Positions 10,914 through 23,100 of a stretch of 64,000 nucleotides of DNA are shown here, in pieces. Position 1 is the stretch's first letter. Each line of letters starts with the position of its first letter. Where the stretch lies: NCBI GenBank assembly GCA_002914805.1, contig JXTB01000596.1, positions 85,061 through 149,060 on the forward strand, in the 5' to 3' direction. The notes under the pieces are model-generated. The model did not search any database. It saw nothing but the letters and a program-made list of their open reading frames with translations, and had not been told where the DNA came from. The position numbers were made by a program, and so were the translations under genes. This DNA is from Parasponia andersonii (lineage: Eukaryota; Streptophyta; Magnoliopsida; Rosales; Cannabaceae).

Positions 10914-13625
10914 CTATTCAACGCTTCTATTCGATCCTTAGTGATGGAGAATCTCTTTGATGATTGACAGAATACTATACTTTTTAGGTAGGAAGGTGGT
11001 AATCTTAGGGAGTTGATGGAGTAGTTTGAGAAGAATTTGGTCGAGAATTCTTTAAATCAGATTGGGACTTCGAAATAAGGTCATATTTATAGATTTAAGA
11101 AGTGGTGATCCAATGAAGGAAGAATGGTTTAGGCTCCATGAAAAGGACTGTACAATATACAAGTCCTTTTTACCTTCAATTTAAATCTCTCTATTTGTTG
11201 ACAGTTTTCACAAAATAGAGAAAATAAATTAAAGCGAGTATTGAGAGGAAGATTCTTGTCTTGCTAGGAAGCAGGATCTCTTCTTTACAAAAGATTTATG
11301 ATTACCCAGGATGACGCAGAATAGTAAAATGGAGAACCAAATCATACCACTAATAAAAAGTTTTGCTTTTTCTAATTTGTTCTTATTGACCTCAATATTC
11401 TAATGTTTCCTTTTGGTAGGGACTTACCAGAAATGGATAATGTGAATCTTGTTCACCAAAACAAAACGGATATACAATAGGTAATTTGAAGTTGATTAGA
11501 CTCGTGTAAATTGTTTATTTATGAGTTGCAAAAAATGGTTATCGAATTTGGAACCCGATTTGGAATTGGATAATTGCTTGAACAAAGCATGCCATGTTGT
11601 GTGCTTGTCAACATGTCTGAAGTGGCAGGGAAATGGTTGATCCCACAATGAAAAACAAGCATGAAGAAGCAAGTGGATTGGAGGATTAAATGAGACTGGG
11701 GTATGATGCTTTTGAGGGAAGGTAAAGTTAGAGTTTAGCTTTTCAGGGATGCCCCACAGCCATGCTCACTCCCATAATCACTCTTTCTGGTAGTGGTACT
11801 CAAAGTTAAACTTCCACAGATCAAAGTTTTTGTCTCATGCTATGTGACTGTCTTCCTATTTGACTTGTCCTAACCAGTAGTCCCTCACACACAATTCTCA
11901 AGGGGGTTCTAAATTGTTTGTTTCCTATATCATGACATAGTTCAGGTCGTCTTCCTTTTGTCCTATGGTTTAAATGAGCGTGCAACTTGGTACTGAATTA
12001 CTTCTTACTGCTAGAGTTTTCTTTAGTGGCCTGTTCATGCTAATTGCAATGCTGTTGCCGGCTCGTGTCGGTTTTCTTTCTAGGCCACCTGAATTCCTTT
12101 GTTTCCCTGATATTATTAATATGTGTGTATGTGATCTAGATTCGTTCATATGGGTGCATGATATCAAGATTTCCAACTTAAGTGGCTAGTAGCAGGTTGG
12201 ATTTCAAGATTGGGTCCTACCAAGCCAACATTTACTCCCATTGATTTTGTTAATGTTGAATTTGATCAACTAGAATAATTAACAATAAAAAATGAAATAC
12301 ATAAATAAAATTATAAGCTATTAGTAATTTGAAGTTTTTGTAGAGATAATACAGTAGAGGATATGGAGAAACTACCTGTCTTTATCCAGACTTGTGGGGA
12401 ATGGAATTGTGACATTCTATCTTCTAAGAAAGAACTTGTGAGAAGATGAAGATGAAATGGTGAGATCGAATGGATTCGTTTTTGTTATTTCTTTCCTTCA
12501 TAGAAAGTAAAACTAGATTTGTATACTGCTACCGATATTATTAGCACGATAAACTCGAAGCTTGTGCTGTCACTTTCTTTTGCTCCCATTCTGAAGATCA
12601 GATAAGCCAGAGTTTCCCCATGTGTGAGTTTTCTCATTAGTTAGTTTTGCACGCTCATCGTTACAAGATTAGATTCATATTCTTGGTTCCTAGAGAGTTC
12701 TGTGGGCTCTTCTACAAGTCTCTGTCATATAGAACATTAGAATGTTGATCTTAAAAAGCTTTTATCACTTTAAGAATATTCTCCTTCCTGTTCCAAATTC
12801 GTGTAGTTACAACGTAAATGGAGAATATTCTCGGCCCAGTTAATTCCTGAATTTTATATTTAAACTTATGTAAGTTGATCGTTGATTTAATAGTTGTATC
12901 TGTCAAAAAGCCAAATAGATTTGAAGAACCTGATGCATCTGTCATCTACTTGCTCAGGAAATGGAAACTTAGAGTCTCGAATTTAAGAATCTATGACGTG
13001 TATAGATGTAAGTTTGTGAACCTATCAGTCACCACGTTTAAGTTCTAGATAGGGTTATATAAGAATCTAGTTCTCTCATAATGTAACCAGCTTCAAGAAA
13101 AATAAAATATAAACAAAAAATGCTGAGAAAAATATTAGTACTATGCATCACCGGCTATAATCAGCAACTTAAGGTTTATTTTATATTTTATTTATTTTAT
13201 TTTTTGAATAAAAGGCGTGGTGCTCAACACATTGTCGGTCGGCAAAATTGCCAGGTACAAAGCTATGAAAAAAATAAAAAAGAATGATAACTTTCTACAC
13301 TACCTGTGGCTGTGGCCAAAAGGTGGCTCTTTAAAGAAAACACGTGGAAGATCAGTTAACGTTTATAATACATTTTTAAAGTGGAATGCCCAAGATATCG
13401 AAATTGATAGAAACCAAACTACTACGTCCTATTTTTAAGAGATAGAGTACCAAACTTAATACAACGTGTCTTGGATCTTCTAAGCCATGTATATAAAAGA
13501 TCAGTGGCTGAATAGACCAGTTCGAATTTGAACACACATCTCAATGTCCCAGCTATTGGGAAAGAACAATAGATGGCCCCAAACACATTGACTAGTAAAA
13601 CTTTCCAGATAAAAAGACATGGACA
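10914..13625. other. Upstream flank of the NPF pseudogene
   Basis: Presumed 5' UTR and promoter side of the NPF gene, then AT-rich DNA. Short open frames on both strands near 11970-12190 overlap each other and resemble nothing. No gene or RNA is supported. Confidence 0.35.
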
Positions 13626-15859
13626 GGACTAATTTGGGCCAAAATAACTTGTGTATTTTTTTTTAAAAGAAATAGTATTTTTAGAAGTGTCAGTGAGTGA
13701 CTATAATTCAGCTTCTTCACTATGAAAATCTTAAATAATAGTTTTTTCATAGTCAAAAAGATTTTGACAATTCTAAAAATGTCATTTCTTAAAATTGGTT
13801 TTCAGTAATAAAATTGGTCTCTTGGAAAATAAATTTTAATTTGGCTACTAGAAATAAAAAAAATAGGAAAATATCGTATTTTTGGTATTATTTTTAGAAA
13901 TTTAGGTATAAGTGTTCAATAAGAAGAGAAAAGGACATATGGGTAGGACTAATTTGGGCCAAAATGACTTTTTTGAGAGAAAAGGACACAAATGGGACTA
14001 ATTTGGGCCTGGTTGACATTTTTGGGACATACAAGTTTTCTTATATAGATAAGACCAATTTTTTGAGTTGATATAGAGAGAAATAATAGCTTTCCAAAAT
14101 TATCCTAGTTGAAAAGTGAAAGTTGGTGTGAGTATTTAATGCATTAAATGCATTTTCCTCATTTTTTTTTCTATTTATTTTTTGTTTACCTCTATCATAT
14201 TTGTTTTTTTTCTCTCTTCTTTTTACAACCATGTTCTTCCTCTCTCTCTTTGTGTTTTTTTTTTCTTTTCTAATCAAAGCATTCTTAGTTGAACAAAAGA
14301 GCAAAGCTTATTGCTTGGATCTTACTTGGGAGCTTTGGTATTTGAAAGCTTGGATCTTATAAGATAAATTTATACTTTATTTCATGAAATATTTAATAAT
14401 AAATGATCAATATTGAAGAAGGTCTATAATAGTGATTTGAAAAAAATTGTGCTGAAATATTCATAGATTTTTACTAAATTATTCATCTTCTTTGTGTAAT
14501 GGTGATCTAAATGTCCCAAGTCAAGTACTACTATTACTTGACTTGAAGTCATGAACTACTAAATGTGAAGTCAAGACTACTTGATTAGCCCTTGATCCCA
14601 AGTCACATGAGTCAAGTAGTACTTAACCTTGGTTCAAAATCTACTTGACCTAAAATAGCAAACAACAAAAAATACAAATGAGAACTTAGATAAGACTCTT
14701 TTTCTTTGACAATAGAGACTTAGATAGCGACTTTCTCGTTCTTCCTATCAAAATTGTGGTTATAAATTCACAGACTTTTTCTTACCTTCGACTGACCTAG
14801 TTTTTGTTAGTCTAGGACTTTATGTGTTCTTTTAGATGAGAATAATTAATTGAAAAGCTTAAATGCATATTTCGGTGAACAGTTTTTTGAGTTTAAAGAA
14901 GGTTTTTTGTGATTTTCGTAGTTGAATTTGCATATTTAGTGACAAATAAAACATTGTTTAGGCTGAAAAAAAAAAACAAATATTTAGTTAAATCAACTAA
15001 ATGAACTGATCAAATATGCGCTGCTACAAATATCAATTTAAAAAAGACTATTTAAAACGTCATTTTGTGCCAAATTAGTAATAGCTAAGTCAATTTCCCT
15101 AAGGCTTCTTACAAAAATACAGGCCCAAAGTATCAAAAATTGAAAAATCTCGGGTGAACTAATTTTTTTGAAAAATCCTACATTTATTTAGGAAAATATT
15201 GTTTTTTAAATATTTATTAGAAAAATAACACTTTTAAAAAAATATTTAGAAAAATAACATTTTTCTTCAAATTTTGTGTTTTTTCAATGGCACTTGAAGT
15301 AACTAATTAGGTTTTTTAGAGTAGCCATTTCAGTTACTTGTAGTAACTGTTCAAATTATCTCAGGTAACTCGACTACCTTCTTTAAGTATCTCATCAATT
15401 AATAAAAAAAATTATATTTTCTAAATACTTTTAAAAGTAGTATTTTTATAATTAAATCTGGGATTTTTAAAAACAACTCCGAATTCCGGGATTTTTCAAT
15501 TTTGTTGAAAAATTACCATAAAAAACCAAATTTCCTCATTTCCCTAAAGATCTACAATCTTGATGATGGGCTTCACCAATCTGGACTTAAATATCTCGGA
15601 AATGGGCCTTACTAATAGTGCTCTGGGCCTAAATGACTTTTATAAGTGTAATTTGTAAAATTACTTTTATTTTAGAAGTGTTATAATAATAGTGACCGGT
15701 AATCACTATACAGTGGCCAATGGTTAATCCCATAGTTTACGGTCATAAAATACAATGGCCACTCGTTATTAATATTGTGACATTTCTAAGCAGAAAAAAA
15801 AAAATCAGTTTGAAAAATAATTCTAGAAAAGTCATTTTGGCCCAAATTACTCTAATTAG
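13626..15859. repeat. Cluster of TTTGGGCCAAAATGACTT-type repeats
   Basis: Variants of ACTAATTTGGGCCAAAATGACTT occur at about 13627, 13947 and 13995 on the + strand. Inverted copies lie at about 15058 and 15829, and a partial GGGCCTAAATGACTTTT lies at 15624. The pair at 13947 and 15829 would form terminal inverted repeats of about 25 bp around 1.9 kb of AT-rich, non-coding DNA. This suggests layered MITE or non-autonomous DNA-transposon debris. No transposase is seen. Confidence 0.4.
15134..15504. mobile_element. MITE-like inverted-repeat element
   Basis: AAAATTGAAAAATCTCGGG at the left end is mirrored by CCGGGATTTTTCAATTTT at the right end. Inside, AAATATTTATTAGAAAAATA-type blocks also recur in opposite orientation. 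A length of about 370 bp with no coding capacity fits a MITE. Target-site duplications were not resolved. Confidence 0.5.
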
Positions 15860-16137
15860 TTTAATTTCCCTCGGGCTTTATATGTGAATAGTAGCTGTAC
15901 AAAATTATATTACCATTCTAGTAGCTTTCTTAAAAAAATTTTCTTAAAAAAAACAATCTAATAAATTCTCCAAAGCTGCTACACAGCCTAAATTTCTCAT
16001 TTCGTATACTTCTAGGTGTTATGGAAAAATGACCAAAATTTAGACCTACTTTAACTGAATGTCTATCTTTCAAGTACTATAACGAAATGATCGGTACACT
16101 AATGTATATATTATTCCTAATTTAAATATTAATATAC

Positions 16138-16930
16138 TGTTGGTACTGTTCTTACCAACCGTCTACGTGTCTCTGAACTGTTGACGAGGTATTCATCAAC
16201 TGTCCACGTATCCTTATTATCCCGGAATGTCTTTAGGTTCAGACTGAGACAGAGAGGCGGGGGTGGCCACCTGCAAAGACTCTCCGATGATTAAATTAGT
16301 GATTTATCTCCGAGACTGAACAGCAAGGCTTTAGTTTTCTCTTGTAAACGTTTTTTTTGTATATTGTCTCCATCTCTAGTGAGGAAACAAGGTTTATATA
16401 TATAATCCTGGAACTGGGAGCTTTCTGGCTCTCAATCTCATGATCGAGTACCTTTTTCTATCATGACTTACTCTAGAAATCACGGGTTATGATTACCGTA
16501 ACCTCCTTTGCATCGTCGCAGCCTGTTTTCCGCCGTCCCCTATGACTCCAGCTTATCGGGGGTGAGATTTTGACAAGCCGCCACTCTGTCAGGATGAGTT
16601 GCCCAATATGCGCACTTACCCAGGATTGCATTAAATACTCTGTTTGGGTTTGGAGCGGTGAGTTGCTTCCGACACTATTCTGGCAGAAGACCCTTGAGGC
16701 TCCTGACCCCCAGCTGTCGAGGTAAGAATCGGACTGGGCCGAATCCATCTAGGGTTTGGGATGGGTTTACCCCTGGCCTCGGATAGCCCATGGGCCTATG
16801 CAGTACTACGTCCGACTCGCGTGGCCTTTAATCAGTCACTCTGGACACGTGTCGGATGACGTGCCCCGCTTGTGACCTGTTCTGCCACTTAATCGTCTAC
16901 GTAGTGTATGTTTTAGGAACGGATCCCACA
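16138..16930 (-). repeat. 3' LTR of Tat fossil 1
   Basis: Direct repeat of 28680-29474. It shares, among others, GACAGAGAGGC, GGTGGCCACCTGCAAAGAC and a TATATATATAATCCT box, and ends with GGATCCCACA. Confidence 0.9.
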
Positions 16931-17269
16931 ACTACCCCTATTTCCCTATTTGATGGATTCATATCCATCAAGTGGGGAAATCGTTTCTCCGGTCCTTCAA
17001 TTCGAGGGATACACATGGCTCCCCCACCGTCACTCCTCCTCAATTGCTGACGTTGGGGCACGTCATCCCGTGTTACAATTTTTTCAAAATTTTGAAATTC
17101 TAAGGCCTCCATCTTCCTTGCCCTGCTCTCCTCCAGGAAAAAACTCTTTGGCTCTCCCTCTATAAAAACCGCATTTACGCTCATTTCTTACTTTACCAAA
17201 ATCTCCAAGTATTCTAGCTTTCTCAAATCTTAGGGTTTCCATATCTCCCTTTTTCCAGAACCTTTTGTA

Positions 17270-20200
17270 TTCTTCGACTGCATCTAACACGATCGCCCTG
17301 AATCTGAGTTAGAAACTCCGCCCTGTTGCGGATTCCAAATTAGGGTCATTGAGGAGGCAGCTCTGCTTCTCCAGCGGAGTCACTTTAGAGAGAGTCGACG
17401 GCCCAGTGGACTGGTACCTTTACCCCTCTGCTCCAGAAGGCTCCATCGTCCTGGGGAGGAGGCATCTGGAGTGATTGCGGTTTCCTCTTCCTCCCTTGGT
17501 CCACCAATTCTTTAACCTTACGGGGATTCATCCGATGCAGCTCAATGCTAACGAAGTCATGATCTTGATGGGGTTTTCTGCCTTGTCTGTCCTCTTCAAC
17601 GCGCATATTGACCTAGAAGTGGTTTTCTATACCTATAAGCCTATCCTCATCCCCAAAAAGGGCTCTTACCCCACTTTCTATCTCCAGCCGCTCCCGGGGC
17701 ACCACATCTTCTGGGGCTTGCCGAGGTCGGACAAGCAGTAGGACTCTCATTCCTGGATATACTCCGTCGGAGGGGGGTGGTGCTCTCCCTAGACGAACGG
17801 AGAGCATTTTCAAATCCCCTCGTTCTTTCTGCGAAGTAAGTACTGGGTCGTGATTTTTGGGTCCATGCATATTTCGTCCATTTTTACTCATGACATTTTA
17901 CCTTATGCAGCTTCTGCGGAGGAAAGCAAGTTCGAGCCTCGGCTGTCGGCGGGTCGGCTCCAGGAGCTAGAGAGAATCATCCTCTTCGGGTCGTCCGGGG
18001 ATTGCCGACATATCCAGGCTGTCCTGAATCCCCAGGTGATGAACATAATGCCAAGGATGGTGTCATATCTCCTCTTTCCACTAGATACGTGGGTTATCAC
18101 CAAGCACCTTCGGAACCAGCTTGACACCTCTGCCCTAAACCGGTTCCGCCAGGATGAGCAGGGTTGCATCGCCATGGTGGGTCGTCAGATCACGGCCTCG
18201 AGTTAGTTGGCGGATCCCAATGACTTGGTGGCGCCAACCAGCTATGAGATCGAAGAGGCGGTGAAGCTCGTGGCCGAGGAGTGTGCAGGCTTCGTAGGGA
18301 GGAAATCGCTGCCCCTAAGAGGGCTAAGGGTGAGTTCATTTTTTGTATCTTGGGGCTCCGTCGGTCAGGTCATGGCTGCGTTTTAACCATGTTGCTTGCT
18401 CTTTGCAGGTTCGGACGTAGGCCCTTCGGCAGACCCCTCCCCGGTCAAGGGGAAGACCACTGTGCACAAGGCTCGCACCAAGGTCCCTGCTGGTCGGTGT
18501 TCGGTGGTGTCCTTGGAGGACGAGGCCTCAGGAGTAATCATCCCAAGAACAGGCTCAGATGATGACCTAGAGGGTCTGTTCGTGACCGGGGATGAAACGC
18601 CGGTAGTGCCAACTCCTGAGGCAGGCAGGCTCGTGGTCCGGGAGGCGCCGACCATAAAGATTGTGTACGGCAAAGGGGCACCCTCGAGCCTGCCCGGTCA
18701 GCCTTCTGTGCCGACCTCTTCTGCCCCCAGCTCTGGCTTGAAGGCGGGAGCGGGGTTCGGTGCCACCCGCTCCCGTGGAGAGATTGCTGAGCTCAACAGA
18801 GGGGCTCCGAGGTTGAAGTCTCGGCTGTCTTCCCCTCTCCCAGTCTCCATGAAGCAGGATCGCTAACCTAATTCATCCAAGGGGGAGGGGAGCCTGGCAG
18901 GAAAGAGAGGCAGAACCGCCCCTGCTTCTGACAGCGATGACGATGGGGCTACTTTGACTCTCATGAGGAGGAGGAGGTCTGCGCGAGGTAGCGCGTCTAA
19001 GGATGCTGGTCAAGACAAGACCGAAAAATCACACTAGGGCGTTTCTTCGGCAGAGGTGGCGGCCGAATCTGCTGACGCAGTAGCAGTCGTCATAGCTTCT
19101 TCTGTGGAGGGTGCACCCAGTGATGCCTCACTCTCCACTGCCACCACCTTTGCCACTCCGGGGGCGTCGAAAAAAGTCATTGGAGTGCATCCGGTGGGGG
19201 GTGAAGTTGTCCTCGTGGTCGACAGGGTGGAATCGTGTTCCTTAGGCACGGACAATGCCCAGGGAGAGGGTACAGCTACAGAGCCTGAGCTGGAGGCGCT
19301 CTCCCCGGAGAATGTAGAGCTTATGGCTAGCCGCAATATTGCACAAGTTTGTTTTGTCTTACTGTAAGAAATAGGTTCTTAGTGTCCTTTCTGAACACTA
19401 ACTCCTCTTTCTCACGCCTTGCAGCTAGCTGCCGTTCAGTCCTTCTACTCCTCTCGCGTTAGCTAGCTGACCGGGCAGTTGAACGCCCATGCCATGATGG
19501 CCGAGCAAAGTGAGACCGCCCTTGCCACGTTGAGGGCGGATTTTGACTTGTACCAGAGCCTAGACGAGGCTAGGGTCAGCAGCGCGGTGTCCTACGCTTT
19601 GAGCGTCGAAATGGCCAAGCGCGAGGAGCTAGTTACTGCATTGGCCGAGGCGGAGACCGCTAGGTAGGTCCAAACCAAGGCTGCCAGGCTGACCTAGGCC
19701 GAAGTCGAGGTTGAGGAGAAGGAGCTGTAGAATGCGGGGGTGGAGATGGGTCTGGCATTCATCGCTCACGACAGAGCCGTCGACAAGGCCAAGGAGGCGA
19801 GGAAAGCCGAGGCGAAAGCCAAACTTGAGGCTCATTCTTTGCAGCGTAAGCTGATGGAGACCGGTCCAACGGGGTAATCCGACATCTCTATTCAGATCAC
19901 AAAAAACTGATGGAGACTCATGTCGATTGTCTCACAAACATGACGAAGATCTTGCCGATATTAACAATCTTTTGATCGACTTATCGCAGCGGCAAGTGGA
20001 GCTGAGGCTAGCTGCGTTGAGGGATCGACTGGCAGACGCGGAGAAATTGAAGACAAAGTGCCAAAGGCAGGTGGATATCCTTTCTGTGGAGAGCTACAGG
20101 TCTGGCTGGGAGAATAGAGAGTTCGAAGGCCATATAAAGGTGGTAACGCCAGACCAGTTCGATGAGCAGAAAGATGTCGAAAGGAACCATTATTCCGTCA

Positions 20201-20495
20201 GGTACTACATGCAGTAGTTAGGGGACAAAATTAGTATCATGTACCCTACTGATGTGTTGAAGATGCTCGACGAAGATAAAGATGGGCCCTCTACATCTGT
20301 TTCTATCGCCAAAGAGATCGTCCCCGCTCTGGGTCTGCCAGAACAAGCTACGGAGGCTACTGGGGATTAGCCTAGTGAGAGTGCCTTGACGGGCGGAGGG
20401 TCAAGCACGGTCGTCTTGTCCAGCGACGATTCCGATTCCACTGCAACGGGCCCAAGCTTTGAAGCCGGCGTCGTTTCCCTCCCAGGAGGTAACTA
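17270..20495 (+). pseudogene. Antisense gene of Tat fossil 1
   Basis: This stretch lies on the strand opposite to gag-pol, between pol and the 3' LTR. It consists of coding blocks separated by short GT-AG introns near 17836-17911, 18329-18408 and 19345-19424 (GAAGTAAGT donor, TTATGCAG and CCTTGCAG acceptors). The first block has HQFFNLTGIHPMQLNAN and GHHIFWGLPR. The second has FGSSGDCRHIQAVLNP. The third is Pro/Ser-rich with an acidic SDDDGATL motif. The last is Ala/Glu-rich and probably a coiled coil. Extra antisense ORFs are known in Tat-lineage elements, but their function is unknown. The same blocks and introns recur in fossil 2 (40870-43903). Broken in several places. Confidence 0.7.
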
Positions 20496-20862
20496 GGGAC
20501 TCTCCCCCTTTTATACATTTGTAAAGTGCTAACCACTCCGTGTAGAGCTGACTCTTGTTGCAAGCAACTGTTTAAATAATAAAACGGCGTATTCTTCTCA
20601 CGCTTATTCTGTGTTATCTATTATATTTATTATTATATTATTTTTGTTGCTTGCATCCGTGGTCAGGGTCAGGCATTGTATACGATGCCATTCCTTTATC
20701 GGCAGTTTGCTCGGCTTCCGGGTCTGGCCTAATCATATATGATGCGGAGTTACTAGCGAATTTCCCTTATGCTATGACCGACGAGGTCAGGTCCGGAGAT
20801 CGGGACATGAGTTCCGGCTTGCCCGACTTTGAGGATGTATAACTTCCGTTATGACTGATCTT

Positions 20863-21062
20863 AGCAGAATATGATCCGTGCATATGGCTGGACTTCTCCG
20901 ACTCTAAGTGGGAACGTGCCAGGAACCAGCTCCAAGGATTGGTCAACAATTGTTTGGACTCGTCTCTTCAGAGGAGGAGGCCTGGGCTTGGCTCTTTTCG
21001 GGAGCGAACAGGACGTTACCACTCCGACGTGTCTTGCGAGTCTGCCCGAGACCTGCTCCTTA
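20863..21062 (+). pseudogene. Small antisense ORF shared by both Tat fossils
   Basis: One frame reads WLDFSDSKWERARNQLQGLV, then CLDSSLQRRRPGLGSFRE. The counterpart on the minus strand at about 40362-40569 in fossil 2 reads WLDFSDPKWDRAWNQLQGLV and CLDPSLQRRRPRLGSYRE. It lies just beyond the end of the main antisense gene in the same orientation, so it may be its last exon or a separate small gene. No known family is recognised. Confidence 0.5.
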
Positions 21063-21119
21063 CAAATAGAGACACCAGGTCCGCATCTGCATCAACCACA
21101 CATCTTGTAATCTAAGCAA

Positions 21120-21400
21120 TAATAAACAGAATTCGGTTGTAATTTCTTCTTTCATGCTTAGTCTTGCTCGAACCTACTTCCAACGGGTAGGTCTTGGTTC
21201 CGTTCACTTCCTGCCCATACTTGGCTAAGGCGCTCTCTGGGGAGGGTCTACTTCTAACGAGTAGACCTTGGTCCCGTTTAACTTTGGATTGTGCATAGCT
21301 AAGGTGCCCCATGAGGAGGGTCTACTTCCAACGGGTAGACCTTGATCCCTTTTTCCTTTGGCTCATGCTTAGCTTAAGTGCTCTCTAGGGGGGGGGGTTT
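21120..21400. repeat. Tandem array of about 74-bp units (fossil 1)
   Basis: The core CTACTTCYAACGRGTAG recurs at about 21173, 21247 and 21321, each followed by CTTGRTYCC and a CATGCTTAG-like block. Three clear units. It corresponds to the 75-bp array at 39905-40200 in fossil 2. Confidence 0.75.
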
Positions 21401-21539
21401 CATCGCTCAATCAACCCCACCCCGCAGGTATGTCCCCTCAGGTATGTCCACTTGCAAGCATTTGACTGTGCAACCCGATCCTCTTCGTGCGTTTTCCTGA
21501 GCCATCGGCAAGCATTCTATTGCATGATGTGTTTCCCAT

Positions 21540-22450
21540 AGTACAATCTTCGTCGAGGTATGCTGGCAAGTATTTTACTGCACAGCTTAATCCTCTTCGT
21601 ACGTCTTCTCAGGCCGTCAGTAAGTGACGTGATCCCCGCAATACGATTGTTTTCGAGGTCTACTAGTAGCTTTTTGGTTGTGCAGCTCTTTCCCCTTCAC
21701 ACATTCTCTCGGGTCATCGGCAAGTGACGTGATCCCCACATCACGATCGTTTTCGAGTTCTGCTAGCAAGTTTTTGGTTGCGCAGCTCTTTCCTTTTCGT
21801 ACATTTTCTCGGGTCGTCGGCAAGCGACGTGATCCCCGCAGTACGATTTTTATGAGGTCTGCTGGCAAGCATTTTACTGCACAGCTCTTTCCTCTTCGTA
21901 TATTTTCTCGGGTTGTCGACAAGCGACGTGATCGCCACAGTAGGATCTTTGTGAGGTCTGCTGGCAAGTTTTTGGTTGTGAAGCTCTTTCCTCTTCGTAC
22001 ATTTTCTCGGGTTGTTGGCAAGCAATGTGATCCCCGTAGTACGATTTTTATGAGGTCTGCTGGCAAGCATTTTACTGTATAGCTCTTTCCTCTTCGTACG
22101 TTTTCTCGGGTCATCGGCAAGCGACGTGATCTCCGCAGTATGATCTTTGTGAGGTCTACTGGCAAGTTTTTGGCTGTGCAACTCTTTCATTTTCGTATGT
22201 TTTCTCAGGTCCTCGGCAAGTGACGTGATCCCCGCAGTATAATTTTTGATGAGATCTGCTGGCAAGTTTTTGGTTGCGCAGCTCTTTCCTCTTCGTACAT
22301 TTTCTCGGGTCGTCGGCAAGTGATGTGATTCCCGCAGTACAATTTTTGATGAGGTCTGCTAGCAAGTTTTTGGTTGCGTAGCTCTTTCCTCTTCGTATGT
22401 TTTCTCAAGTCGTCGGCAAGCAACGTGATCCCCGCAATATAATCTTTTGC
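21540..22450. repeat. Tandem array of 100-bp units (fossil 1)
   Basis: Units of about 100 bp with the core TCGGCAAGCGACGTGATC recur roughly nine times (for instance the GTTTTCGAG starts at 21649 and 21749). The same unit forms the array at 38695-39830 in fossil 2. Long open frames through the array arise because the unit lacks stops; they are not treated as genes. The array continues into the duplicated block described under 22106-23050. Confidence 0.85.
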
Positions 22451-23050
22451 GCGAATAGCCCTCGAGGATTGGCACTATGGGTAGACCCTTTTACATAGCA
22501 ATCCAAAGCATAAATCCGTGGAGCGGGAACCCTCACCTATTTTGGAATTAAGCTGTTTAATAATACAAGCATTCACANTCGGGTCATCGGCAAGCGACGT
22601 GATCTCCGCAGTATGATCTTTGTGAGGTCTACTGGCAAGTTTTTGGCTGTGCAACTCTTTCATTTTCGTATGTTTTCTCAGGTCCTCGGCAAGTGACGTG
22701 ATCCCCGCAGTATAATTTTTGATGAGATCTGCTGGCAAGTTTTTGGTTGCGCAGCTCTTTCCTCTTCGTACATTTTCTCGGGTCGTCGGCAAGTGATGTG
22801 ATTCCCGCAGTACAATTTTTGATGAGGTCTGCTAGCAAGTTTTTGGTTGCGTAGCTCTTTCCTCTTCGTATGTTTTCTCAAGTCGTCGGCAAGCAACGTG
22901 ATCCCCGCAATATAATCTTTTGCGCGAATAGCCCTCGAGGATTGGCACTATGGGTAGACCCTTTTACATAGCAATCCAAAGCATAAATCCGTGGAGCGGG
23001 AACCCTCACCTATTTTGGAATTAAGCTGTTTAATAATACAAGCATTCACA
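22106..23050. other. Exact 472-bp duplication around one N
   Basis: 22106-22577 is repeated as 22579-23050, with a single N at 22578 between them. I saw no difference between the copies, whereas neighbouring repeat units differ at many sites. This pattern fits an unmerged contig overlap at a gap join better than a true duplication. Confidence 0.85.
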
Positions 23051-23100
23051 TGCGTCTTACAGCATTTACACGTATCTCACACGTAATACTTCTTCAGGTA

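Noticed and set aside
21540-22450. Regular repeats with about 100-bp period as a CRISPR array
   Set aside because: There are no short direct repeats with unique spacers. The whole unit repeats, and it lies inside a plant LTR element.
21617-22896. Long overlapping open frames across the 100-bp repeat array (and at 38621-39835)
   Set aside because: The repeat unit lacks stops in several frames and is not a multiple of three long, so open frames appear on both strands. There is no domain or codon bias.
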